Shown piece by piece: positions 16,821-24,359 of a stretch of DNA of 43,887 nucleotides. The stretch covers positions 834 through 44,720 of the forward strand of contig DDUQ01000030.1 of the NCBI GenBank assembly GCA_002344885.1, written 5' to 3'. Source of the DNA: Comamonadaceae bacterium UBA2334. Lineage in GTDB: Bacteria > Pseudomonadota > Gammaproteobacteria > Burkholderiales > Burkholderiaceae_C. Every line of letters starts with the position of its first letter. Position 1 is the first letter of the stretch. The position numbers were made by a program, and so were the translations under genes. The notes under the pieces are model-generated. The model saw only the letters and a list, made by a program, of their open reading frames with translations, was not told where the DNA came from and did not search any database.

Positions 16821-17042
16821 ATGAGCCAACCCCAACGCCCTGATCAGGGCGCCGTCAAACGTCGCGCCGTGTTTGCCGGTGCCACCACCGTGGGGGCGCT
16901 GGCGGCAGTGGCCTCGTTGCTGCCGACCGGTCCCAGCACAGCGCCTGTGGCCGAAGCGCAGCCCAAAGAACTCCCGCAGCGTGGCGGTGGTTACGCACTG
17001 ACCGACCACGTCAAGCAGTACTACCAGACCACCCGCGTCTGA
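16821..17042 (+). CDS. Formate dehydrogenase-region small Tat-signal protein
   Basis: A 73-residue protein with an N-terminal twin-arginine stretch (KRRAVFAGATTVGALAAVAS) and a short polar tail (GGGYALTDHVKQYYQTTRV). This is the recognisable pattern of the small Tat-target proteins that precede fdhA in many proteobacteria. No cofactor motif is present and its function is unknown. ATG 16821 follows a strong GAGGAG. It lies 17 bases upstream of fdhA and is the first gene of the structural operon. Confidence 0.88.
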   Translation: MSQPQRPDQGAVKRRAVFAGATTVGALAAVASLLPTGPSTAPVAEAQPKELPQRGGGYALTDHVKQYYQTTRV

Positions 17043-17059
17043 GCCTTGCAGGAGCCAAC

Positions 17060-20020
17060 ATGTTGCTGACCAAAAAATCGTCTGGCACCCGCAGTTCGGG
17101 TGGATCGTCCATGGTGCATCACCTGGGCAGGGGGTTGGCCAACGCCATGCCCACCATGGACCGACGGGTGTTCCTGCGACGGTCCGGGCTGGGTGTGGGT
17201 GTGGGCCTGGCTGCCACCCAATTGACGCTGGTGAAAAAGGCCAAAGCTGCCGGCGGTGCCGGTGGCATGGGCACTGGCAAGGTGGAGGTCAGGCGCACGG
17301 TCTGCACGCACTGTTCGGTGGGGTGTGCGACGGATGCCATCGTGGAAAACGGCGTGTGGGTGCGGCAGGAGCCGGTGTTCGACTCTCCCATCAACCTGGG
17401 TGCACATTGCGCCAAAGGTGCTGCCTTGCGCGAGCACGGCCATGGTGAGTACCGCTTGCGCTACCCCATGAAGCTGGTCAACGGCAAATACCAGCGCATC
17501 AGCTGGGATCAGGCGCTGAACGAAATCACCGACAAGATGAAGGCGCTGCGCGAAGCAAGCGGCCCCGACAGCCTGTACTTCGTGGGCTCATCCAAGCACA
17601 ACAACGAGCAAGCCTATCTGCTGCGCAAGTTCGTGAGTTTCTGGGGCACCAACAACTGCGACCACCAGGCGCGCATTTGCCACTCCACCACGGTGGCCGG
17701 TGTGGCCAATACCTGGGGTTACGGTGCCATGACCAACTCGTACAACGACATGCAGAACAGCAAGGTCGCCCTGTACATCGGTTCCAACGCGGCTGAGGCC
17801 CACCCTGTGTCCATGCTGCACATGCTGCATGCCAAGGAAAAGGGCTGCAAGATGATCGTGGTGGACCCACGCTTCACCCGCACCGCTGCCAAGGCTGACG
17901 AGTACGTGCGCATCCGCTCGGGTTCGGACATTCCGTTCCTGTTTGGCCTGGTGCACCACATCTTCAAGAACGGTTGGGAAGACAAAAAATACATCAACGA
18001 CCGTGTCTACGGGATGGAAAAAGTCCGTGAAGAGGTGATGGCCAAGTGGACTCCCGACAAGGTGGAAGAAGCCTGCGGGGTCAAGGAAGAGCAAATGGCC
18101 AAAGTGGCCAAGATGCTGGCTGACAGCCGGCCCGGCACCATCGTTTGGTGCATGGGCCAGACGCAGCACAGCATTGGCAACGCCATGGTGCGCGCATCGT
18201 GCATCCTGCAACTGGTGCTGGGCAACGTGGGCAAAACCGGTGGCGGCACCAACATTTTCCGTGGCCACGACAACGTGCAGGGCGCAACCGATGTGGGCCC
18301 CAACCCCGATTCGCTGCCCGGTTACTACGGCCTGGCTGCAGGTTCGTGGAAACACTTTGCTGCCACCTGGGGTGTCGAGTACGACTGGATCAAGGCCAAG
18401 TACACCGGCAACAACATGGAAAAGCCCGGCATGACCGTGTCCCGCTGGATCGACGGTGTGCTCGAGAAGAATGAACTGATTGACCAGGAGAGCAACCTGC
18501 GTGGTGTGTTCTTCTGGGGGCACGCCCCCAACTCGCAGATGCGAGGCCTGGAGATGAAGCGGGCCATGGACAAGCTCGATCTGCTGGTGGTGGTCGATCC
18601 GTATCCGTCCGCCACCGCAGCCATGGCAGCCATGCCCGGCAAGGCGGAAGACCTCAACCCCAACCGCGCGGTCTACCTGTTGCCGGCGGCCACCCAGTTC
18701 GAGACCAGTGGGTCGTGCACGGCTTCCAACCGCTCCATCCAGTGGCGTGAAAAGGTCATCGAGCCGCTGTGGGAAAGCCGCTCCGACCACATGATCATGT
18801 ACCAGTTTGCCGAGAAGCTGGGCTTCGGCAAAGAGTTGGTCAAGAACTACAAGATGCAGAAGGTCAAAGGCATGGACGAGCCCATGGTCGAAGACATCCT
18901 GCGCGAAATCAACCGCAGTGTCTGGACCATCGGCTACACCGGCCAGAGCCCCGAGCGACTGAAGGCCCACATGCGCAACATGGGCGCGTTCGACATCAAG
19001 ACCCTCAAGTGCAAGGGCAAGGTCGTGGACAAGGAGACGGGCTACGACATGTCTGGCGACTACTTCGGTCTGCCATGGCCCTGCTACGGCACGCCCGAAC
19101 TCAAGCACCCGGGTTCGCCCAACCTGTACGACACCAGCAAACACGTCATGGATGGTGGTGGCAACTTCCGCGCCAACTTCGGTGTCGAACGTGAAGGTGT
19201 GTCGCTGCTGGCAGAAGACGGTTCGCACTCAGTGGGAGCCGACATCACCACCGGTTACCCCGAACTCGACCATGTGCTGCTCAAAAAATTGGGCTGGTGG
19301 GACGAACTCACCGATGCCGAAAAGGCAAAGGCAGAGGGCAAGAACTGGAAGACCGATTCGTCCGGTGGCCAGATCCGCGTGTTCATGCAGAACCACGGTT
19401 GCCACCCCTTCGGCAACGCCAAGGCGCGTGCAGTGGTGTGGAACTTCCCCGATGCCATTCCGCAGCACCGCGAGCCCATTTACGGCAACCGCCCCGATCT
19501 CATTGCCAAGTACCCATCGCATGATGATCAAAAGAACCGCTGGCGCTTGCCCATTCTGTACAAGTCGCTACAGAAAAAGAACGTTGATGACAAGCTGCAC
19601 GAAAAATTCCCGCTGGTGATGACCTCGGGTCGCCTGGTCGAATACGAAGGGGGTGGAGAGGAAACCCGCTCCAACCCCTGGCTGGCCGAGTTGCAGCAGG
19701 AAATGTTCATCGAGGTCCATCCGGCTGCTGCCGCTGCCCGCAGCGTGCGCAACGGCGACCGCGTGTGGGTGACCACCCCAACCGGTGCACGCCTGAATGT
19801 GCAGGCATTGGTGACCGAGCGCGTGGGCCCGGACACCGTGTTCATGCCGTTCCACTTCTCCGGGCGTTGGCAGGGGCAGGACATGCGGCCCTACTACCCC
19901 GAGGGTGCCATGCCTGTGGTCCGGGGCGAGGCCATCAACACGGCCACGACCTATGGTTACGACATCGTGACCATGATGCAGGAAACCAAGACGCAAATCT
20001 GCAACTTTGAAAAGGCCTGA
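17060..20020 (+). CDS. fdhA: Formate dehydrogenase catalytic subunit alpha (Cys form)
   Basis: FdhA oxidises formate to CO2 at a bis-pterin Mo or W centre in the periplasm. The 986-residue protein has a Tat signal (DRRVFLRRSG, twin Arg at 35-36) after a 32-residue N-terminal extension. One [4Fe-4S] site follows at C82, C85, C89 and C117. The active-site segment ARICHSTTVAG has Cys207 at the position of selenocysteine in FdnG/FdhF, followed by the family stretch NTWGYGAMTNSYND. The C-terminal molybdopterin-dinucleotide domain is present. CAGGAG precedes ATG 17060. FdhB, FdhC and two small exported proteins are encoded just downstream. Confidence 0.96.
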   Translation: MLLTKKSSGTRSSGGSSMVHHLGRGLANAMPTMDRRVFLRRSGLGVGVGLAATQLTLVKKAKAAGGAGGMGTGKVEVRRTVCTHCSVGCATDAIVENGVWVRQEPVFDSPINLGAHCAKGAALREHGHGEYRLRYPMKLVNGKYQRISWDQALNEITDKMKALREASGPDSLYFVGSSKHNNEQAYLLRKFVSFWGTNNCDHQARICHSTTVAGVANTWGYGAMTNSYNDMQNSKVALYIGSNAAEAHPVSMLHMLHAKEKGCKMIVVDPRFTRTAAKADEYVRIRSGSDIPFLFGLVHHIFKNGWEDKKYINDRVYGMEKVREEVMAKWTPDKVEEACGVKEEQMAKVAKMLADSRPGTIVWCMGQTQHSIGNAMVRASCILQLVLGNVGKTGGGTNIFRGHDNVQGATDVGPNPDSLPGYYGLAAGSWKHFAATWGVEYDWIKAKYTGNNMEKPGMTVSRWIDGVLEKNELIDQESNLRGVFFWGHAPNSQMRGLEMKRAMDKLDLLVVVDPYPSATAAMAAMPGKAEDLNPNRAVYLLPAATQFETSGSCTASNRSIQWREKVIEPLWESRSDHMIMYQFAEKLGFGKELVKNYKMQKVKGMDEPMVEDILREINRSVWTIGYTGQSPERLKAHMRNMGAFDIKTLKCKGKVVDKETGYDMSGDYFGLPWPCYGTPELKHPGSPNLYDTSKHVMDGGGNFRANFGVEREGVSLLAEDGSHSVGADITTGYPELDHVLLKKLGWWDELTDAEKAKAEGKNWKTDSSGGQIRVFMQNHGCHPFGNAKARAVVWNFPDAIPQHREPIYGNRPDLIAKYPSHDDQKNRWRLPILYKSLQKKNVDDKLHEKFPLVMTSGRLVEYEGGGEETRSNPWLAELQQEMFIEVHPAAAAARSVRNGDRVWVTTPTGARLNVQALVTERVGPDTVFMPFHFSGRWQGQDMRPYYPEGAMPVVRGEAINTATTYGYDIVTMMQETKTQICNFEKA

Positions 20021-20056
20021 TGCCCGTCGCACGGCAACAGACCACAGGAGTACCAC

Positions 20057-20680
20057 ATGGCACGCATGAAATTCATTTGTGACGCAGAACGCTGCATCGA
20101 GTGCAACGGTTGCGTCACCGCTTGCAAGAACGAACACGAAGTCCCCTGGGGCGTGAACCGCCGCCGCGTCGTCACGCTGAACGACGGGGTACCGGGCGAA
20201 AAATCCATCTCGGTGGCCTGCATGCACTGCAGCGATGCACCTTGCATGGCGGTTTGCCCGGTCAATTGTTTCTACCGCACCGACGAAGGCGTGGTGCTGC
20301 ACGACAAGGACGTGTGCATCGGCTGCGGCTACTGCAGTTACGCCTGTCCGTTCGGCGCGCCCCAGTTCCCTGGCCAGGGCACCTTTGGTGTGCGCGGCAA
20401 GATGGACAAGTGCACCTTCTGCGCCGGCGGCCCCGAAGCCAACGGCAGCCAGGCCGAATTTGAGAAGTACGGCCGCAACCGCCTGGCCGAAGGCAAGCTG
20501 CCGGCCTGTGCCGAAATGTGTTCCACCAAAGCCCTGTTGGCTGGTGACGGCGACGTGGTGGCCGACATCCTGCGCAGCCGCGTGGTGCAGCGCGGCAAGG
20601 GTGCCGAGGTGTGGGGTTGGGGCACGGCCTACGGCTCACAAACAGCAGGCAAGCCAGCCAAGGAAGGGAGTGCATCATGA
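20057..20680 (+). CDS. fdhB: Formate dehydrogenase iron-sulfur subunit beta
   Basis: A 207-residue ferredoxin-type subunit that passes electrons from FdhA to the cytochrome b subunit. Four cluster motifs are visible: CIECNGCVTAC, CMHCSDAPCMAVCPVNC, CIGCGYCSYACP, and the split CTFC...CAEMC. There is no signal peptide and no C-terminal membrane helix, unlike FdnH. It presumably crosses the membrane folded with FdhA through the Tat route. CAGGAG precedes the ATG. The stop overlaps the lipoprotein start (ATGA, 20677-20680). Confidence 0.95.
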   Translation: MARMKFICDAERCIECNGCVTACKNEHEVPWGVNRRRVVTLNDGVPGEKSISVACMHCSDAPCMAVCPVNCFYRTDEGVVLHDKDVCIGCGYCSYACPFGAPQFPGQGTFGVRGKMDKCTFCAGGPEANGSQAEFEKYGRNRLAEGKLPACAEMCSTKALLAGDGDVVADILRSRVVQRGKGAEVWGWGTAYGSQTAGKPAKEGSAS

Positions 20681-20925
20681 AACGTGTAGCCCTCACAACC
20701 CTGTGCCTCGCTGGCGCGGTGGCCATGCTGACCGCCTGCGGCGAGCGTCCCCAGACCAACGGCGGGCTGACCGGCGCAAAGCGCGATGCCTCACCGGTGT
20801 CCGGTACCGATGCGGCCGTCTTCCGCCAGGGTGGCTGGAAAGCGGGTGACCAGGCTGCCTGGTCTCAGCAACTCAAGGCCCGTGCCCAGTACGGCATGAA
20901 CGACCACTCCCGTACCACCAACTGA
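20677..20925 (+). CDS. Small lipoprotein in the formate dehydrogenase operon
   Basis: An 82-residue protein with a signal peptide and lipobox (MLTAC, lipidated Cys about residue 22). The mature part of about 60 residues ends in KAGDQAAWSQQLKARAQYG and MNDHSRTTN. It is translationally coupled to fdhB and lies 15 bases before fdhC. I do not recognise a domain. Position between two subunit genes suggests an accessory or anchoring subunit of the complex, but that is inference. Confidence 0.8.
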   Translation: MKRVALTTLCLAGAVAMLTACGERPQTNGGLTGAKRDASPVSGTDAAVFRQGGWKAGDQAAWSQQLKARAQYGMNDHSRTTN

Positions 20926-20940
20926 AGCGGGGTGTTTCAC

Positions 20941-22110
20941 ATGAACCGATCCATCGTGCAATGGCTCATGGCCGCTGCGCTGACGCTGTGTGCCGCCGGG
21001 GGTGCCTGGGCTGCCGATGCGCCTGCCGCAGGGGGCGTGAAGAGTGCCAATATTTTCGACGTCAAACCCGAGGCCAGCGAACAGCCGGGCTACGCCGGGC
21101 AGACCAATGCCGAACGCGCCAAGGTGCAACCCGGCAACAACGCGCCCATGTGGCGGCAGGTGGGGGGTGGTGTCACCGGCTTCAGCAGCTTGCCCGTCAC
21201 GCAGGCACCCGAGGCGGGCAACCTGATCCAGCCGTTTGTGCAGTACCCCGGCAGCAGCCTGACGAATGCGGGTGAAGCCTGGCGGCAGGTGCGCAACCAC
21301 TGGATCCTGCCCTACGGCGGCTCGCTGCTGCTGATCGTGCTGATTGCGGTGGGCATTTTCTACAAGACCAAAGGGCCGCTGGGTGGGCACATTGCCGACA
21401 CGGGTCGCAAGATCGAGCGGTTCACGCCGTTTGAGCGTGCAGCGCACTGGGCCAACGCAGGTGCGTTTGTGGCCCTGGCGGTGTCGGGCGTTGTGATGGC
21501 ATTCGGCAAGTTCTTCATCCTCCCGGTCATCGGTGGCACCTTGTTCGGCTGGCTGACGTATGTGCTGAAGAACCTGCACAACTTTGTCGGCCCGCTGTTT
21601 GCCGTGTCGCTGCTGGTGCTGGTGTTCACCTTCCTGAAGGACAACATCGCCAATGCTGCGGATTTCAACTGGTTGAAAAAAGCCGGTGGCATGGTGGGTG
21701 ACCACCAGGTGCCGTCGCACCGTTTCAACGCGGGTGAAAAAGGCATGTTCTGGTGGGGCGTGTGCTTCCCTGGCCTGGTGCTGGTGGGCAGTGGCTTCGT
21801 GCTGAACAAACTGGTACCTGGCCTGGGTGATGTGCGCAGCGACATGCAGATCGCGCACATGATCCACGCGGTGGCCGCCGTGGTGGCGCTGGTGGCGCTG
21901 ATCGGTCATGTCTACATGGGCACGGTCGGCGTCAAAGGCGCTTACGAAGGCATGAAAACCGGTTTTGTCGACGAGGCCTGGGCCAAAGAGCACCATGAAC
22001 TGTGGCACGACGATGTCAAGTCCGGCAAGATTCCTGCTTTGCGCAGCCAGACTGCGGCCGAACAACTGGCCGCCCAGGGGGCGGCGGTGGCTGCATCCCG
22101 TCCCGCTTGA
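20941..22110 (+). CDS. fdhC: Formate dehydrogenase cytochrome b subunit gamma
   Basis: A 389-residue membrane subunit that anchors the complex and passes electrons to quinone through b haems. A cleavable signal peptide (ending AWA-AD) is followed by about 95 periplasmic residues. Five transmembrane segments follow at about 124-141, 170-188, 217-238, 268-288 and 303-325. Candidate haem ligands are His169 (ERAAHW), LHNF, and the histidines of HMIHAV and GHVYMG. The core matches FdnI-type subunits, but those have four helices and no exported N-terminal domain. ATG 20941 is preferred to GTG 20932. Confidence 0.93.
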   Translation: MNRSIVQWLMAAALTLCAAGGAWAADAPAAGGVKSANIFDVKPEASEQPGYAGQTNAERAKVQPGNNAPMWRQVGGGVTGFSSLPVTQAPEAGNLIQPFVQYPGSSLTNAGEAWRQVRNHWILPYGGSLLLIVLIAVGIFYKTKGPLGGHIADTGRKIERFTPFERAAHWANAGAFVALAVSGVVMAFGKFFILPVIGGTLFGWLTYVLKNLHNFVGPLFAVSLLVLVFTFLKDNIANAADFNWLKKAGGMVGDHQVPSHRFNAGEKGMFWWGVCFPGLVLVGSGFVLNKLVPGLGDVRSDMQIAHMIHAVAAVVALVALIGHVYMGTVGVKGAYEGMKTGFVDEAWAKEHHELWHDDVKSGKIPALRSQTAAEQLAAQGAAVAASRPA

Positions 22111-22132
22111 GCCTGACCAACGAGGGTAGACC

Positions 22133-22477
22133 ATGAAACGCACGATTGTTCTGATGGCCGCAGCCACACTGGCCGCCACCGCCTGGGCCAAGTTGCCCCC
22201 ACCCAGTGACGAAGCCAAGGCCAAAGCAGCCGAGGCAGCCGCCAAGGCTGCACATGGCGGCAAGGTGGAAGCCTACTTGCTGTGCAAGTCGCAAAACAAG
22301 GTGGTGGCGCACTACACCAAAACCGCTGCGGCGGCCAGCAAAGAAGCCAAGGTGCCTGCAGCGCCCGCAGCGTGCGCAGACCCCGGTCCCTACGTGGCCG
22401 CTGCGCCAGCCGGGGCAGCGCCTGCGGCACCTGCGGTGGCTGCTGCACCGGCGGCAGCGGCCCCCAAAAAGCCCTGA
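22133..22477 (+). CDS. Small secreted Ala/Pro-rich protein with two cysteines
   Basis: A 114-residue protein with a clear signal peptide (cleavage likely after TAWA, residue 19) and a helical Ala/Lys region. Two cysteines (C51 in AYLLCKSQ, C81 in PAACADPG) could form a disulfide. The tail is a low-complexity Ala/Pro run that looks like a flexible linker. No family is recognised. It is the last gene before an intrinsic terminator, so it is a member of the formate dehydrogenase operon of unknown role. Confidence 0.75.
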   Translation: MKRTIVLMAAATLAATAWAKLPPPSDEAKAKAAEAAAKAAHGGKVEAYLLCKSQNKVVAHYTKTAAAASKEAKVPAAPAACADPGPYVAAAPAGAAPAAPAVAAAPAAAAPKKP

Positions 22478-22507
22478 CGCCTGCGCGCACCTGCGTCTGT
22501 GCCAAAC

Positions 22508-22533
22508 TGGCCGCCCTGTGCGGCCATTTTTGT
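22508..22533 (+). terminator. Intrinsic terminator ending the fdh structural operon
   Basis: TGGCCGC-CCTGT-GCGGCCA forms a 7-bp GC-rich stem with a 5-base loop, followed directly by TTTTTGTT. It lies 30 bases after the small secreted protein gene and before fdhD, so fdhD is probably reached by read-through or has its own promoter. Confidence 0.75.
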
Positions 22534-22567
22534 TCCCCGCCAGCCGGAATTGTTTCGTACCGTTTGC

Positions 22568-23467
22568 ATGACTGAATCTGACTGTTCCACTCCCCGCATG
22601 CCGCACCTGACGGCGGCTCAGGTGCCGCTGACCTGTGATGTGACGGTCATCAACGAGTTCGGCCAGCCACAGCGCATCGCCATTCCGGCCGAACGTGCGC
22701 TGACGGTGTACGTCGACAAGCGCGAGCTCGTCACGCTGATGACCCTGGGCGGCCACCCCGAGTGGCTGGTGCTGGGGTACCTGCGCAACCAGCGGCTGGT
22801 CACCTCGCTGGACGACATCGAATCCGTCACGGTGGACTGGGATGTGGGGGCAGCCGCCGTCAAAACCCGGCATGGCATCGATGAAATCGAGGCCAAAACC
22901 GCCAGCAAGGTGGTCACCACCGGGTGCGGTCAGGGCAGCATGTTCGGCTCTCTGATGGCCGAGGTGGAGCGCCTGCAGTTGCCGGTCAAGGCCACTCTGC
23001 GCCAGAGTCAGTTGCAAAACGTGGTCAACACCATCCGTTTGCAGGACAGCACCTACAAGTCAGCGGGTTCGGTGCACGGTTGTGGTCTTTTCAGGGGAGA
23101 CGAGCTGCTGCTGTTCGTCGAAGACGTGGGGCGGCACAACGCAGTGGACACCATTGCCGGGTGGATGTGGCTGCAAGACCCGGCTCAGATGCGCGGTGAT
23201 GACAAGGTGTTCTACACCACCGGGCGGCTGACCAGCGAGATGGTCATCAAGTCGGCCCAGATGGGCATTCCCGTGGTGGTGTCGCGCAGCGGCATGACGC
23301 AAATGGGACTGGCCGTGGCCCAGCAGGTGGGGCTGTGTGCCGTGGGCCGCGCCACTCACCGGCGCATGCTGTGCTTCTCGCACCCGGAGCGGCTGGTGTT
23401 CGATGCCATGCCGCCTGTGCCCCGCCGTGAGGTGTCAGAGTCCGACATGCAGCCCGCTGTTGCCTGA
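22568..23467 (+). CDS. fdhD: Formate dehydrogenase accessory sulfurtransferase FdhD
   Basis: FdhD carries sulfur from the cysteine desulfurase IscS to the Mo cofactor of formate dehydrogenase and is required for activity. The 299-residue protein has the family segments YLRNQRLV, SVHGCGLF, VEDVGRHNAVDTIAGW, YTTGRLTSEMV and VSRSGMTQMG. The loop that carries CxxC in E. coli FdhD reads TTGCGQGSMFG here, with a single Cys. ATG 22568 gives MTESDCSTPRMPH; an ATG at 22598 (MPHLTAAQ) is also possible. It lies after the operon terminator and 29 bases before upp. Confidence 0.93.
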   Translation: MTESDCSTPRMPHLTAAQVPLTCDVTVINEFGQPQRIAIPAERALTVYVDKRELVTLMTLGGHPEWLVLGYLRNQRLVTSLDDIESVTVDWDVGAAAVKTRHGIDEIEAKTASKVVTTGCGQGSMFGSLMAEVERLQLPVKATLRQSQLQNVVNTIRLQDSTYKSAGSVHGCGLFRGDELLLFVEDVGRHNAVDTIAGWMWLQDPAQMRGDDKVFYTTGRLTSEMVIKSAQMGIPVVVSRSGMTQMGLAVAQQVGLCAVGRATHRRMLCFSHPERLVFDAMPPVPRREVSESDMQPAVA

Positions 23468-23496
23468 CAATCCGGGTTTTGCGGAGATTCACAGCC

Positions 23497-24132
23497 ATGT
23501 CAGACCGACAAGTACACGTCATCAACCATCCCCTGGTGCAGCACAAGCTCACCCTCATGCGGCGCAAGGACACCAGCACCAAGAGCTTCAGGGAGCTGGT
23601 GCACGAAATCAGCGCCATGCTGGCCTACGAAATCACGCGGGACATGCCCACGCACCTGATCGAGATCGAGACGCCGCTGGAGACCATGATGTCCCCGGTG
23701 ATCGACGGCAAAAAAATTGTGCTGGCATCCATCCTGCGGGCGGGCAACGGCTTTTTGGATGGCATGCTGAACGTCATTCCCGCCGCGCGCGTGGGTCACA
23801 TTGGCCTGTACCGCGACCCTGACACCTTGCAGGCCGTGGAGTACTACTTCAAGATGCCACAGCACATGGACGAGCGCGATGTCATCGTGCTCGACCCCAT
23901 GCTGGCCACCGGCAACTCTGCCGTGGCCGCTGTGGACCGGATCAAGCAGCTCAAGCCCCGCTCCATCCGTTTTGCCTGCCTGGTGACGTGCCCGCAGGGC
24001 CTGAAAACCTTTCACGACCACCACCCCGACGTGCCGGTTTACACGCCATCGGTGGACCGGGCCCTGAACAGCCACGGCTACATCGTGCCAGGCTTGGGCG
24101 ATGCGGGCGACCGGATATTCGGCACCAAGTAA
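23497..24132 (+). CDS. upp: Uracil phosphoribosyltransferase
   Basis: Upp converts uracil and PRPP to UMP in pyrimidine salvage. The 211-residue length is typical. Family segments include the N terminus VINHPLVQHKLTLMRRKDTS, the substrate loop RAGNGFLDGML, and the PRPP-binding loop DPMLATGNSAVAA. The C terminus ends PGLGDAGDRIFGTK. GGAG lies before ATG 23497. It follows fdhD closely, with no functional link apparent. Confidence 0.96.
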   Translation: MSDRQVHVINHPLVQHKLTLMRRKDTSTKSFRELVHEISAMLAYEITRDMPTHLIEIETPLETMMSPVIDGKKIVLASILRAGNGFLDGMLNVIPAARVGHIGLYRDPDTLQAVEYYFKMPQHMDERDVIVLDPMLATGNSAVAAVDRIKQLKPRSIRFACLVTCPQGLKTFHDHHPDVPVYTPSVDRALNSHGYIVPGLGDAGDRIFGTK

Positions 24133-24359
24133 ATTTTGGTCAGCCGTTGAGTGTGGCGGCAAGTCAGGCGAGCCACATGCATTGATGGGCCCGCAGGGGC
24201 GGCCAGCAGACAAGTCCCCTCGCAGGCAGGGTGTCGTCAACCTGCGGTAAGGTGTGGCGCTTGGTTGCGTGCCACCTGTGCCGCCGGAACGGACCGGTGG
24301 AACCGCTGGCCCCACACGCCTACACGGCCCTTCGAGGTTTTCAGGTTCGAGACCACCCC

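Noticed and set aside
16392..17009. An in-frame N-terminal extension of the response regulator by about 200 residues
   Set aside because: The extension has no recognisable domain, is Arg/Thr/Cys-rich, and would run through the divergent promoter and the small Tat gene; ATG 16389-16391 fits the receiver domain.
17672..17690. Possible selenocysteine (in-frame TGA) in the formate dehydrogenase active site
   Set aside because: The codon at 17678-17680 is TGC (Cys207), so no recoding is needed.
17588..19228. A 546-codon open frame on the minus strand opposite fdhA
   Set aside because: Composition and lack of motifs show it is an antisense shadow of fdhA. The same applies to the long plus-strand frames opposite putA (35310-36824) and the KAS III gene (38388-40061).
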